Below are positions 7,876-14,882 of a DNA stretch of 16,780 bases, piece after piece. Numbering within the stretch: position 1 is the stretch's first letter; every line of letters starts with the position of its first letter. The position numbers and the translations under genes are program-made. Source of the stretch: JBFJWU01 sp041623475 [NCBI: bacterium] (GTDB lineage Bacteria; J088). The stretch lies in NCBI GenBank assembly GCA_041623475.1, contig JBFJWU010000027.1:1-16780 (forward strand), written 5' to 3'. Below the pieces are notes generated by a model. That model saw only the letters and a program-made list of their open reading frames with translations, did not search any database and was not told the DNA's origin.

Positions 7876-8825
7876 AATTCCTCGTTGATTTCAATTTTTG
7901 CAGATTCACGCAACCGCCGGACGAGATCGACCTTTACGGCACGGCGACGTCGCTGTTCCAGCTCTGCGCGAATCTCGTTTTCAACCTCGTCCAATGGTCT
8001 GCTGTATGCGGGACGAACCTCGGCAATTTGAAAAATGTGGTGCCCGTATTCGGTTTTCACGATCGGCGAAATCGTCCCCGGCTTTAGCCGAAATGCCGTG
8101 CGAAACGATGCTGGCAGATCGGACGCCTGCAGATACCCAAGGTCGCCACCGCGAACGGCTTCGGGGCCCAGGCTGTGTTGCCTGGCAATCTCATGAAAAT
8201 CCTCACCCTTCTTCAGCCGCGTCCGCAATTCATCGGCCAGCGATGCCTCGTCAACAACGATCTGAAACAGGTGAACTTCCCGGGGGCGTTCAAACCGACC
8301 GGGGTTTGCATTGTAGAACTGCTCAATTTCGACGGCGGAAACGGGTTCGGACGCAGCCATTTCCAGGTCAACCAATGCGGCAACAGTCAACCGTCGCTGC
8401 AGGTCTGCACTCCAGGCGCGTTCGTCGACATAGTGTTCCAACAGGAATCGGCGCCAATTCCGGTCGTTCATCTTGCGTTGCAGCAGTTCCCGCTCTCTGG
8501 CAACACGAGATGCCGGAACCGTCACGCCGCGCCGCTCCGCTTCCATCAACATCAGGTGTTCACTGGCCAGCTCGGCCAGGATTCGCTGCCGCATTCGCGT
8601 CTGGTCCGAATCGTCCAGCACCGGGATTTCGCCAAGGTCTTTCTTTACCTGCCGGACACGCTGGACATACTGGTCGTGACTGATCTCGCGGCCATCGATT
8701 CGCAGAATCCAGTCTGACTGCGCCTCCTCGCGGGTACACGCAGGCATGCCCGCCAACGCCAGCACGAACGATATCGCCAGTCCTCGCAGAATCACTGTGC
8801 TGCAAAATGATAAATTCCAGGCCAT
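7854..8825 (-). CDS. Parvulin-type peptidyl-prolyl isomerase, probable lipoprotein
   Basis: This PpiC/parvulin foldase has 323 residues from ATG 8825. It would catalyse cis-trans isomerisation of prolyl bonds in the periplasm. A hydrophobic signal segment ends in MPAC with Cys30, an imperfect lipobox, so lipidation is likely but not certain. Residues 35-165 are a SurA-like helical N-domain (DWILRIDGREISHDQYVQRV). The parvulin domain spans about 183-272, with VHLFQIVV, GEDFHEIARQHS, RGGDLGYL at 225-232, LKPGTISPIV and YGHHIFQI. A basic coiled tail follows. The ATG directly follows the T-tract of a terminator and has no Shine-Dalgarno sequence. GTG 8795 would give a more typical signal peptide and is a serious alternative. 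The gene overlaps the SurA-like gene by 22 nt, so the two are translationally coupled. Confidence 0.88.
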   Translation of the reverse strand: MAWNLSFCSTVILRGLAISFVLALAGMPACTREEAQSDWILRIDGREISHDQYVQRVRQVKKDLGEIPVLDDSDQTRMRQRILAELASEHLMLMEAERRGVTVPASRVARERELLQRKMNDRNWRRFLLEHYVDERAWSADLQRRLTVAALVDLEMAASEPVSAVEIEQFYNANPGRFERPREVHLFQIVVDEASLADELRTRLKKGEDFHEIARQHSLGPEAVRGGDLGYLQASDLPASFRTAFRLKPGTISPIVKTEYGHHIFQIAEVRPAYSRPLDEVENEIRAELEQRRRRAVKVDLVRRLRESAKIEINEELWSKTES

Positions 8826-8870
8826 AAAAAAAGGGGCGCGAGGCAGCCGAACTGGCTACTGCTCGCGCCC
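8826..8870 (-). terminator. Intrinsic terminator after the first foldase gene
   Basis: Read on the minus strand, GGGCGCGAG (8870-8862) pairs perfectly with CTCGCGCCC (8842-8834), with additional inner pairing (AGCC with GGCT). A run of seven T (8832-8826) follows. This is a classical rho-independent terminator for the foldase gene that ends at 8959. The T-run touches the ATG at 8825 of the next gene. Confidence 0.85.
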
Positions 8871-8958
8871 ATGGATCATGCACGGTTCAGCCGGCAATCG
8901 CAATTTGCGACCGACCGAATTTTTTGGTCAGCAATCAGGTTCGATAGTTCACCAGGGC

Positions 8959-9921
8959 CTATTCGGGTGCCGGGGTGTCGGCATCCGCACCCTCGTCTTT
9001 CTTCTCTTTTACGTCTTTCGGATTCTTTTTCTTTTCCTTGCCGGGCTCCGGCTCCAACTTCTGCAACGCTTCGTCGTCGATCTTGACTTCGTACTTCTGC
9101 TTCAGGCTGGTCATAAACGCTTCAAATGCCTCCTGCCGTTTGCGAGGCATAATCTGCTTGCGGATTTCGTCCTTGACATCCTCGAACGACTGATCGTTGG
9201 GTTCCTTGACATCAACGAGCCGAATGATATGAAATCCAAACGGCGTCTGGACCGGGCCCGACAACTCACCCGGCTTCAGCGACAGCGCAGTTTCCTCGAA
9301 CTTCGGATGAAACCGACCTTTTTCGACGTACCCCAGGTCTCCGCCTTTGGATGCGCTGGGCCCTTCGCTCATTTCACGCGCCACGTCTTCAAACTTTGCG
9401 CCGTCCTCAATCTTCTTTTTGGCCGCGAGCGCCTTTTGTCGAGCTTCCTGTTTTTTGGCCTGGGACGCGTTCTCGGAAACTTTGACCAATACATGCTGCG
9501 CCCGGTATTTTTGGCCACCGGCAAATTTCTGCTTGTTTTTGTTGTAGTAGTCCAGCAAATCTTCTTCGGGGATATCGAACTCGTTCTGCCAGACTTTCAT
9601 CAACTCCTGGAGAAGGATTCGCTGAACGGCCTGCTCAATCTGGTACGCGACCTTCGGTTCGGAACTGATACCGCGGTCTTCGGCTTCCAATTCGATCAAC
9701 TGTGCTCTAATCTGGTGCTCAAGAATCTGTTTCCGACCACTGGGTGTCTTGGCCCGTGCCTGCCATTGTGGTGGCAGCGCTTCCAGGGATGACCGGAAAC
9801 TGTCGACAGTAATTCGGGCTTCACCAACCGTTGCCAGGGCAGGTTCTTCCTTTTTGGAACACGCGACGATCAATACGGGAACCGCAGCGAACAGGGCAAT
9901 ACGAACGAAATTAGGGAGCAT
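8959..9921 (-). CDS. Parvulin-type peptidyl-prolyl isomerase lipoprotein (PpiC/PrsA-like)
   Basis: The protein has 320 residues from ATG 9921. I prefer this over a start 24 nt further out because GAAAGGA lies just upstream of it. The signal peptide ends in IVAC followed by Ser-Lys-Lys, a canonical lipobox with lipid Cys at residue 21; Ser at +2 suggests outer-membrane sorting if Lol rules hold. A helical N-domain (residues 22-130) precedes a complete parvulin domain at about 139-238: YRAQHVLVKV, GAKFEDVAREMSEGPSASKGGDLGYVEKG, LKPGELSGPV and FGFHIIRLVD. The remaining tail is very rich in Lys, Glu, Pro and Asp and is probably disordered. Its role is likely folding of exported or outer-membrane proteins. 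The gene has its own terminator, so it can be expressed separately from the four genes downstream. It is divergent from glnD. Confidence 0.9.
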   Translation of the reverse strand: MLPNFVRIALFAAVPVLIVACSKKEEPALATVGEARITVDSFRSSLEALPPQWQARAKTPSGRKQILEHQIRAQLIELEAEDRGISSEPKVAYQIEQAVQRILLQELMKVWQNEFDIPEEDLLDYYNKNKQKFAGGQKYRAQHVLVKVSENASQAKKQEARQKALAAKKKIEDGAKFEDVAREMSEGPSASKGGDLGYVEKGRFHPKFEETALSLKPGELSGPVQTPFGFHIIRLVDVKEPNDQSFEDVKDEIRKQIMPRKRQEAFEAFMTSLKQKYEVKIDDEALQKLEPEPGKEKKKNPKDVKEKKDEGADADTPAPE

Positions 9922-10189
9922 GGATTTTCCTTTCAGATGAATCACGCGACGCCGACCGAACCCGTTCGGCAGATTGGAAACGTCACGCTAACACAACCGG
10001 TTTTCTACCGGCAATCCCAAACAGCCTCCGGGACAGCCCGAACCGTCGCTGCGGGATGTTTTATACTGTCCCCAATTTGACAGCGGATTCCGGCAATTGG
10101 TTCCACGGTTTCGACCGTTTGTGTTTTCGATGCCGTCCGGGAATCTCTGGATCGTGCGGTGCTGCCGCGCCTTCGACATTCGGATTCAG
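9922..10189. promoter_or_regulatory. Divergent promoter region between foldase gene and glnD
   Basis: The 268-bp gap separates two divergent genes and must hold both promoters. It contains the minus-strand Shine-Dalgarno GAAAGGA (about 9936-9930) for the foldase. It also has a small dyad CCGGT-TTTCT-ACCGG near 10000-10014 and a TATACT at 10062-10067 that could be a -10 for glnD, without a good -35. The glnD start is not certain: frames from 10097 or 10130 would cover part of this gap. No RNA gene is recognised. Confidence 0.4.
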
Positions 10190-12829
10190 GTGACAGACCT
10201 CAAACTAGAACGAAATGACCAACCGCTCCGGGAACAGTTATCCGACCTGTGGCGGGATGTCATCGAACACGCTCATCGCGAGCAGCTACGCTCCCGGGAC
10301 GGGTTTGGTGTCGCCAAAACAATCTCCGAGGCCGCGGATACGTTCATCCGCTGGATATATGACGACGCCATCGATGTCTATGGCAAAAAGTACGCGGGCG
10401 GTGAAACGCCTTTTACAATCTGCGCCGTGGGTGGCTACGGCAGGAACCACCTGCAACCGCACAGCGACATTGACCTGCTGTTCCTCCACGACTGGAAACC
10501 GACCCCCCTGCTGGAGTCCGTCACCGAATCCATCCTGTACACATTGTGGGACCTTGGATTCAAGGTCGGGCATGCCACTCGTAGCATCAAAGACTGTGTT
10601 GACATGGGACGCCAGGATGTTACCGTCCAGACCAACCTGCTGGACATCCGTCCCATCGTTGGCGATTCCGATTTTTTCTCCCAGGCCTACAGCCAGCTCG
10701 AAGCGGATCTGCTGAGATTCCGCCCCTCAAAATTTGGCCGGGACAAACTGGATGAAATGAATGCCCGTCGCGAACGATACGGCGACACGGCGTACGTTCT
10801 GGAACCCAATATCAAGGAAAGTCCGGGGGGCCTCCGGGACTTTCAGACGGTCTACTGGATCGCCAAGGCCGCATTCAGGGCCGAGGAACTGTCAACCGTT
10901 TTACAGTTGGGGATCCTGGAGCAGGATGATATCAGGCAACTCGAGGACAATTTCCGGTTCCTTTTTTACCTTCGTAACCTGCTTCATTTCGAGGCGGGCA
11001 AAGCCGAAGATCGGTTAACGTTCGACTTGCAGACGCGGACCGCACCCAACCTGGGACTGCGCGACCTCGAATCGGAACTGGCATCCGAAGGGCTGATGCG
11101 CCTGTACTACGAACGCACCCGGGAATCTGTGATCGCTGTCGACTTTGCCTGCCAGGAATTCATGGACCGGATCGAACCGGTACCGCGGCGCTCACTGTTT
11201 CGGCGCAAGCGTTCACTGGGTGACGGGTTCTATGCCTACCGCGAACGCCTGTGGGGAACAGCAACCAACCTGGCAGACCACCCGCACCTGCTTGTCAAAG
11301 CGTTCCATCTGTCGCAGCAGAACGAACTCGGCCTGAGTTTTGAGTTGAGGAAGTCCATCAAAAAGCTGGCGGGCGCGCTTTCGGGGGCCGAGCCGGATGA
11401 ATTTGCCCGGGCATCGCGATCGCTGCTTGACATCCTGACGGGGACCAACAGGACGTTCAAGGCGCTCAGCGAAATGAATGAACTGGGGGTCTTGAACGAA
11501 ATGATCCCGGAATTCGAAAAGCAGTATTGCCGGGTCCAGCACGACACTTACCATATGTATACTGCCGACGTTCACCTGTTGATGTGCGTACGGATGCTGG
11601 CGCGCTTGCGTGCCGGCCAATTTGAATCTGACGAACCGGAACTGACCGAAATGGCGCAGTCGATTTCGGGCGAGGACCTGGATATTCTTGCCGCGGCGGT
11701 CCTGCTTCACGATATCGGCAAAGGCTACGGCGAAGACCATTCGCTGAAAGGTGCCGAACTTAGCCGCCAGATCACTGACAGGCTGGGAATGTCGCCGGCG
11801 GCAAGCCGCGAGGTTTCATTGCTGATTCGCCACCATTTGCTGCTCAGCCATACAGCCCAACGGCGGGATCTGTCGGATGCCACGGTCATCCGGGAATTCG
11901 CCGGCCATTTCGAGAGCGCCGATCAGGTCACCAGGCTGATGATCCTGACGTTCTGCGACCAGAACGGGGTCGGACCAGGAGTCTGGAATCCCTGGAAACG
12001 GTCATTAATGCTGCAACTTCATCAGGATGCCCGCCTCGTCCTCGAACGCGAGGACATCCAGGGTGTGCATCGGAACAGGATTCGAGGGCGCCGGCAGGCA
12101 ATTCACAAACGGCTGGAAAACGAATTGCCCGAGGACAATCTGGAGCAGATCCTGGGCGAATTACCGCCCCGGTTCTTTCTGTTCCACGACCGTGAAACAT
12201 CGGCAGGCATTATTACGGCATTCCATTCTGCCCGCGAAGGCGATGGCGATGTTGCAATTGTTCCGACAGGACACGAAGGTCATTTCGTCGTCCTGATGGA
12301 ACCAGACCGCCCCGGTCTGTTCTCGTTCCACGCCGGGCTGTTCCGGAATGCAGATATGGGGATTGTCAGTGCCGAAGGCTACACCCTGCAGGACAGTGGC
12401 TGGGTAATCAACTTGTTTCGCGTTGCACCACGCGATCCGCTTTTCTTTAGCCAGCCCGATCGCGTCAATCGATTTACGAAATCGATCCGTGCGCAGATGG
12501 GCAACCCCGATACGGTTCCAGATCGGTCCAGCAGACCGGCGCGGCGCCGTCCCCGATCCCGGCGACGGACCGGCGTACGGGTACACGAGAACCTGGCAAC
12601 GAACTACACCGTCTTCGAGGTGTTTGGCTGGGATCGACTGGGACTGCTTCAGGACCTGGCAAAAGTTTTTCCGGATCACGACGCGAGCATCTGGCTTGCC
12701 AGGATCGACACAGAGGGCCAGCGCGTCTATGACGTTTTCTACGTTGAAGACCGCCAGGGGGGACAGATTACTGACCACGGGCGCATTGACCAGATCCGCA
12801 GCAGCCTGCTGGCCGTCGTCAGCGAATGA
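10190..12829 (+). CDS. glnD: Bifunctional PII uridylyltransferase/uridylyl-removing enzyme GlnD
   Basis: GlnD senses glutamine and adds UMP to, or removes it from, PII signalling proteins, thereby setting glutamine synthetase activity and nitrogen gene expression. From GTG 10190 it has 879 residues, close to E. coli (890). The domains are complete: a nucleotidyltransferase with GGYGR near residue 81 and SDIDLL with Asp93 and Asp95; the NIKESPGGLRDFQT linker motif; an HD phosphohydrolase with LLHDIGKG (His507-Asp508) and RHHLLLSHTAQRRD; then ACT domains at about 697-750 and 803-875 (EPDRPGLF and GWDRLGLL). A strongly basic linker joins the ACT domains. The frame is open back to 10097 with ATG 10130 available, but those extra residues do not look like GlnD, so GTG 10190 is preferred with modest certainty. 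It appears monocistronic, since a promoter-like region follows. Confidence 0.95.
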   Translation: MTDLKLERNDQPLREQLSDLWRDVIEHAHREQLRSRDGFGVAKTISEAADTFIRWIYDDAIDVYGKKYAGGETPFTICAVGGYGRNHLQPHSDIDLLFLHDWKPTPLLESVTESILYTLWDLGFKVGHATRSIKDCVDMGRQDVTVQTNLLDIRPIVGDSDFFSQAYSQLEADLLRFRPSKFGRDKLDEMNARRERYGDTAYVLEPNIKESPGGLRDFQTVYWIAKAAFRAEELSTVLQLGILEQDDIRQLEDNFRFLFYLRNLLHFEAGKAEDRLTFDLQTRTAPNLGLRDLESELASEGLMRLYYERTRESVIAVDFACQEFMDRIEPVPRRSLFRRKRSLGDGFYAYRERLWGTATNLADHPHLLVKAFHLSQQNELGLSFELRKSIKKLAGALSGAEPDEFARASRSLLDILTGTNRTFKALSEMNELGVLNEMIPEFEKQYCRVQHDTYHMYTADVHLLMCVRMLARLRAGQFESDEPELTEMAQSISGEDLDILAAAVLLHDIGKGYGEDHSLKGAELSRQITDRLGMSPAASREVSLLIRHHLLLSHTAQRRDLSDATVIREFAGHFESADQVTRLMILTFCDQNGVGPGVWNPWKRSLMLQLHQDARLVLEREDIQGVHRNRIRGRRQAIHKRLENELPEDNLEQILGELPPRFFLFHDRETSAGIITAFHSAREGDGDVAIVPTGHEGHFVVLMEPDRPGLFSFHAGLFRNADMGIVSAEGYTLQDSGWVINLFRVAPRDPLFFSQPDRVNRFTKSIRAQMGNPDTVPDRSSRPARRRPRSRRRTGVRVHENLATNYTVFEVFGWDRLGLLQDLAKVFPDHDASIWLARIDTEGQRVYDVFYVEDRQGGQITDHGRIDQIRSSLLAVVSE

Positions 12830-13008
12830 CCAAATTCCACATTTTTTATGTGGTATAATCTTATTTCCCTGAAGAAAGCGAACCTAAAACTACATTAATT
12901 TAATGCGTGATTGGGCCCGGCATGCCGGATTAAGCACGGCAGTGTGTTTACGAAGCATCTGACCCCATTGACCCACGCGGCAACAATTGAACAGGAGATT
13001 TACTGGCA
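12830..13008 (+). promoter_or_regulatory. AT-rich promoter and leader of the cysC operon
   Basis: An extended -10 element (TGG then TATAAT, 12851-12859) lies 22 bp after the glnD stop. It has no clear -35, as is usual for extended -10 promoters. The spacer position is taken by a dyad CCACAT-TTTTT-ATGTGG at 12837-12853 that abuts the -10. A second dyad CATTAA-T-TTAATG lies at 12893-12905, and a perfect 12-bp palindrome CCGGCATGCCGG at 12917-12928. A ribosome binding site AGGAG at 12993-12997 is 11 nt before the cysC ATG. The predicted leader is about 140 nt. The AT content is unusual for this region. Confidence 0.6.
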
Positions 13009-13629
13009 ATGAGCGAATCAGCACCCAAAAGCAAAAATATTGTGTGGCACGAAGGCAGCCTGTCTACCGAACAACGAACTGACCACCTCGGCCAGGATGG
13101 ATGCGTTCTGTGGTTCACCGGACTCAGCGGTTCCGGAAAGAGCACGGTGGCATGTGAAGTTGAGCGGATCCTTGTCGAGAACAACATTTTTGCGAAGGTC
13201 CTTGATGGGGACAACGTCCGACACGGATTGAACCGGGACCTGGGCTTCAGCCCCGAGGACCGTACCGAAAACATCCGCCGGATCGGCGAGGTTGCGTCGC
13301 TGTTTGCCGAAGCAAATATCATCACGTTGACCGCCTTTATCAGCCCCTATCGCGCCGACCGGGACGCCGCCCGGGCTGCAACCGCAGAGGGCCGGTTTTT
13401 TGAAATCTACGTCGCTGCGGACCTTGAAGTTTGCGAAGAACGCGACCCCAAGGGTCTGTACAAGAAAGCTCGATCCGGCGAAATCCCGCAGTTTACAGGG
13501 ATCTCTGCGCCGTACGAAGCCCCCGAAAAACCTGAACTGACCATCAACACCGGCGAGCAGACACTGGAACAAAGTGTCAACGCTGTACTGGAGTTCCTGG
13601 CCGAGAAAGGAATATGGAAAGCGGGCTGA
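13009..13629 (+). CDS. cysC: Adenylyl-sulfate (APS) kinase
   Basis: CysC phosphorylates APS with ATP to give PAPS in the cytosolic sulfate activation pathway. It has 206 residues, the normal size for a single-domain kinase. Motifs are the N-terminal WHEGSLSTEQR at 13-23, Walker A GLSGSGKST at 38-46, DGDNVRHGLNRDLGFSPEDR at 66-85, the FISPYRADRDAAR stretch with the family's serine at 112, and RDPKGLYKKARSGEIPQFTGI at 145-165 followed by APYEAPEKPEL. All key residues are present. ATG 13009 has AGGAG 11 nt upstream. It overlaps cysH by 16 nt. No ATP sulfurylase (sat or cysDN) is in the window, so APS must be supplied from elsewhere. A promoter-like leader precedes it. Confidence 0.95.
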   Translation: MSESAPKSKNIVWHEGSLSTEQRTDHLGQDGCVLWFTGLSGSGKSTVACEVERILVENNIFAKVLDGDNVRHGLNRDLGFSPEDRTENIRRIGEVASLFAEANIITLTAFISPYRADRDAARAATAEGRFFEIYVAADLEVCEERDPKGLYKKARSGEIPQFTGISAPYEAPEKPELTINTGEQTLEQSVNAVLEFLAEKGIWKAG

Positions 13630-14435
13630 CACCAGGGGAACTACGCGCCCGACTGGAGCCAATTGAAGACCGCTGGGATCAACTGAAAGCCGCAGCGGAA
13701 CTGGTTGGTAACGGCCGGATCGCGCTGGGTACCAGTGGCCAGCTTTCGGGAACGGCCATCATTGACGGGGCACACCGCAACGGTATCGATTTGCGGATTT
13801 TTACCGTTGATACTTTACGGCTGTTTCCGGAAACACTGGAATACATTGATACCGTCGAGAAACATTACGGTATTTCCATCGAACGCGTCTATCCGGACCA
13901 GGACGAACTGGCCAGGATGATCAATCGCCACGGCGTGTTCCTGTTTTTTGACAGTAAGGGCAAGCAGGAATATTGCTGCGAAACCCGAAAAGTTCGACCA
14001 AACTACCTGGCCCTGGCCGACGTGGATGTCTGGGTTACCGGATTGCGCCGCGACCAGTCGCAGTTCCGGGCGAATACGCCGCGTGTCAGCATTGCCCGAA
14101 TCCCCGACCTGAATGACCAGGACGAGGCCAAACGGGATATTGTCAAACTCGCGCCCCTGGTGGATTGGAGCGAATCCGATGTCCGCTCGTTTCTCGCCGA
14201 AAGCGGCGCCCCGATCCACCCGCTGTTACAGGAATCCGGGCAGCCTGAGGACTCGGAATGGTTTTTTGAAAGCCTGGGTTGCGTGATCTGCACCACCCGC
14301 CAGGCACGGTGGGAGAAACCCAGATCCGGGCGCTGGCGCTGGTTCAACAACGACGACGCCGAACAGAAAGAGTGCGGCATCCACCTGCCCCCCCCGTCTC
14401 ACGTCAACGAGGATCTGGACAAGGTCCCTGGCTGA
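13614..14435 (+). CDS. cysH: Assimilatory adenylyl-sulfate (APS) reductase, iron-sulfur type CysH
   Basis: The protein has 273 residues of the PAPS/APS reductase family, which reduces activated sulfate to sulfite using thioredoxin or glutathione. The [4Fe-4S] ligands of the APS-reducing type are present: the pair Cys121-Cys122 in YCCETRKVRP, and Cys223 and Cys226 in GCVICT. The catalytic cysteine is Cys254 in KECGIH, preceded by an RSGRWRWF segment. Further matches are LFPETLEYIDTVEKHYGI and GLRRDQSQFRAN. The PP-loop region (LGTSGQLSG, 38-46) differs from the usual forms, and the cluster motif reads CVIC rather than the common CxPC. E. coli CysH lacks the cluster cysteines and uses PAPS, so APS is the expected substrate here. 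The start lies inside cysC with AAAGGA just upstream, indicating translational coupling. Confidence 0.9.
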   Translation: MESGLTPGELRARLEPIEDRWDQLKAAAELVGNGRIALGTSGQLSGTAIIDGAHRNGIDLRIFTVDTLRLFPETLEYIDTVEKHYGISIERVYPDQDELARMINRHGVFLFFDSKGKQEYCCETRKVRPNYLALADVDVWVTGLRRDQSQFRANTPRVSIARIPDLNDQDEAKRDIVKLAPLVDWSESDVRSFLAESGAPIHPLLQESGQPEDSEWFFESLGCVICTTRQARWEKPRSGRWRWFNNDDAEQKECGIHLPPPSHVNEDLDKVPG

Positions 14436-14518
14436 TTCCCTCCCGGCGCATCCCCACAGGGAATCGAAACGCGCCCTGCTAAGATAATTAGCACGATAAT
14501 TCGGCGAAAGCAGGGCCT
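14436..14518 (+). promoter_or_regulatory. cysH-dksA spacer with two inverted repeats
   Basis: Two 8-bp inverted repeats fill this spacer. GATTCCCT (14434-14441, overlapping the cysH stop) pairs with AGGGAATC (14458-14465), with no T-run after it. GCCCTGCT (14473-14480) pairs with AGCAGGGC (14509-14516). The second right arm contains the only purine-rich ribosome binding candidate before the dksA ATG at 14519. Two GATAATT copies lie 12 bp apart (14483-14489 and 14495-14501) in the loop and could act as weak -10 boxes. Confidence 0.5.
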
Positions 14519-14878
14519 ATGGACCGGAAAAAACTGGATCAATTCCGTGACTTACTCATGGAAAAAGCATCTGATCTGACGTCTGGTGCCGAAACCACGC
14601 GCAGCGGAATGACCCACGACGAGAGTCTGTTTCCGGACCCGGTCGACCGTGCGTTACTGGAAAGTAATCGAAATTTCCAGCTTCGGCTTCGAGATCGCGA
14701 ACGCCGCCTGCTGCGAAAAATCCAGGAGGCACTGGGGCGGCTGGAAACCGGAACTTTTGGCATCTGCGACGAATGCGGCGAAGAGATCGAAACCGAACGC
14801 CTGCGGGCACGGCCGGTAACGACATTGTGTATCGAATGCAAAGAGGAACAGGAACGCCTGGAAAAAATGGAACTCTGA
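14519..14878 (+). CDS. dksA: RNA polymerase-binding transcription factor DksA (short form)
   Basis: DksA enters the RNA polymerase secondary channel and, with ppGpp, shifts transcription between ribosomal and biosynthetic genes. The protein has 119 residues, against 151 in E. coli; the shortening is at the N-terminus. The coiled-coil tip keeps the acidic motif DPVDRA (Asp40, Asp43, Ala45), followed by the second helix RLRDRERRLLRKIQEAL. The zinc finger is complete, with Cys83, Cys86, Cys104 and Cys107 (CDECG and CIECK). Retention of the tip motif argues for a functional DksA rather than a TraR-like relative, though many genomes carry several such proteins. ATG 14519 is preceded by CAGGG inside a possible hairpin. 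The next gene starts 4 nt after the stop. Confidence 0.9.
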   Translation: MDRKKLDQFRDLLMEKASDLTSGAETTRSGMTHDESLFPDPVDRALLESNRNFQLRLRDRERRLLRKIQEALGRLETGTFGICDECGEEIETERLRARPVTTLCIECKEEQERLEKMEL

Positions 14879-14882
14879 GATA

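Noticed and set aside
8746-9792. Long plus-strand frame over the foldase genes
   Set aside because: It is the complement of the lipoprotein foldase. The Phe/Leu-rich runs are the reverse reading of Lys/Glu-rich codons.
10077-10082. Perfect TTGACA before glnD
   Set aside because: No -10-like sequence lies 16-18 bp downstream, so it is probably chance.
12837-12859. Terminator after glnD
   Set aside because: The stem is weak and AT-rich and is followed by TATAATC rather than a T-run; a promoter or operator fits better.
12866-13008. Sulfur-responsive riboswitch in the cysC leader
   Set aside because: I could not find the conserved core of a SAM-type riboswitch, and the dyads are too short to define an aptamer.
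14434-14465. Terminator after cysH
   Set aside because: There is an 8-bp stem, but no T-run follows it and the left arm overlaps the stop codon.
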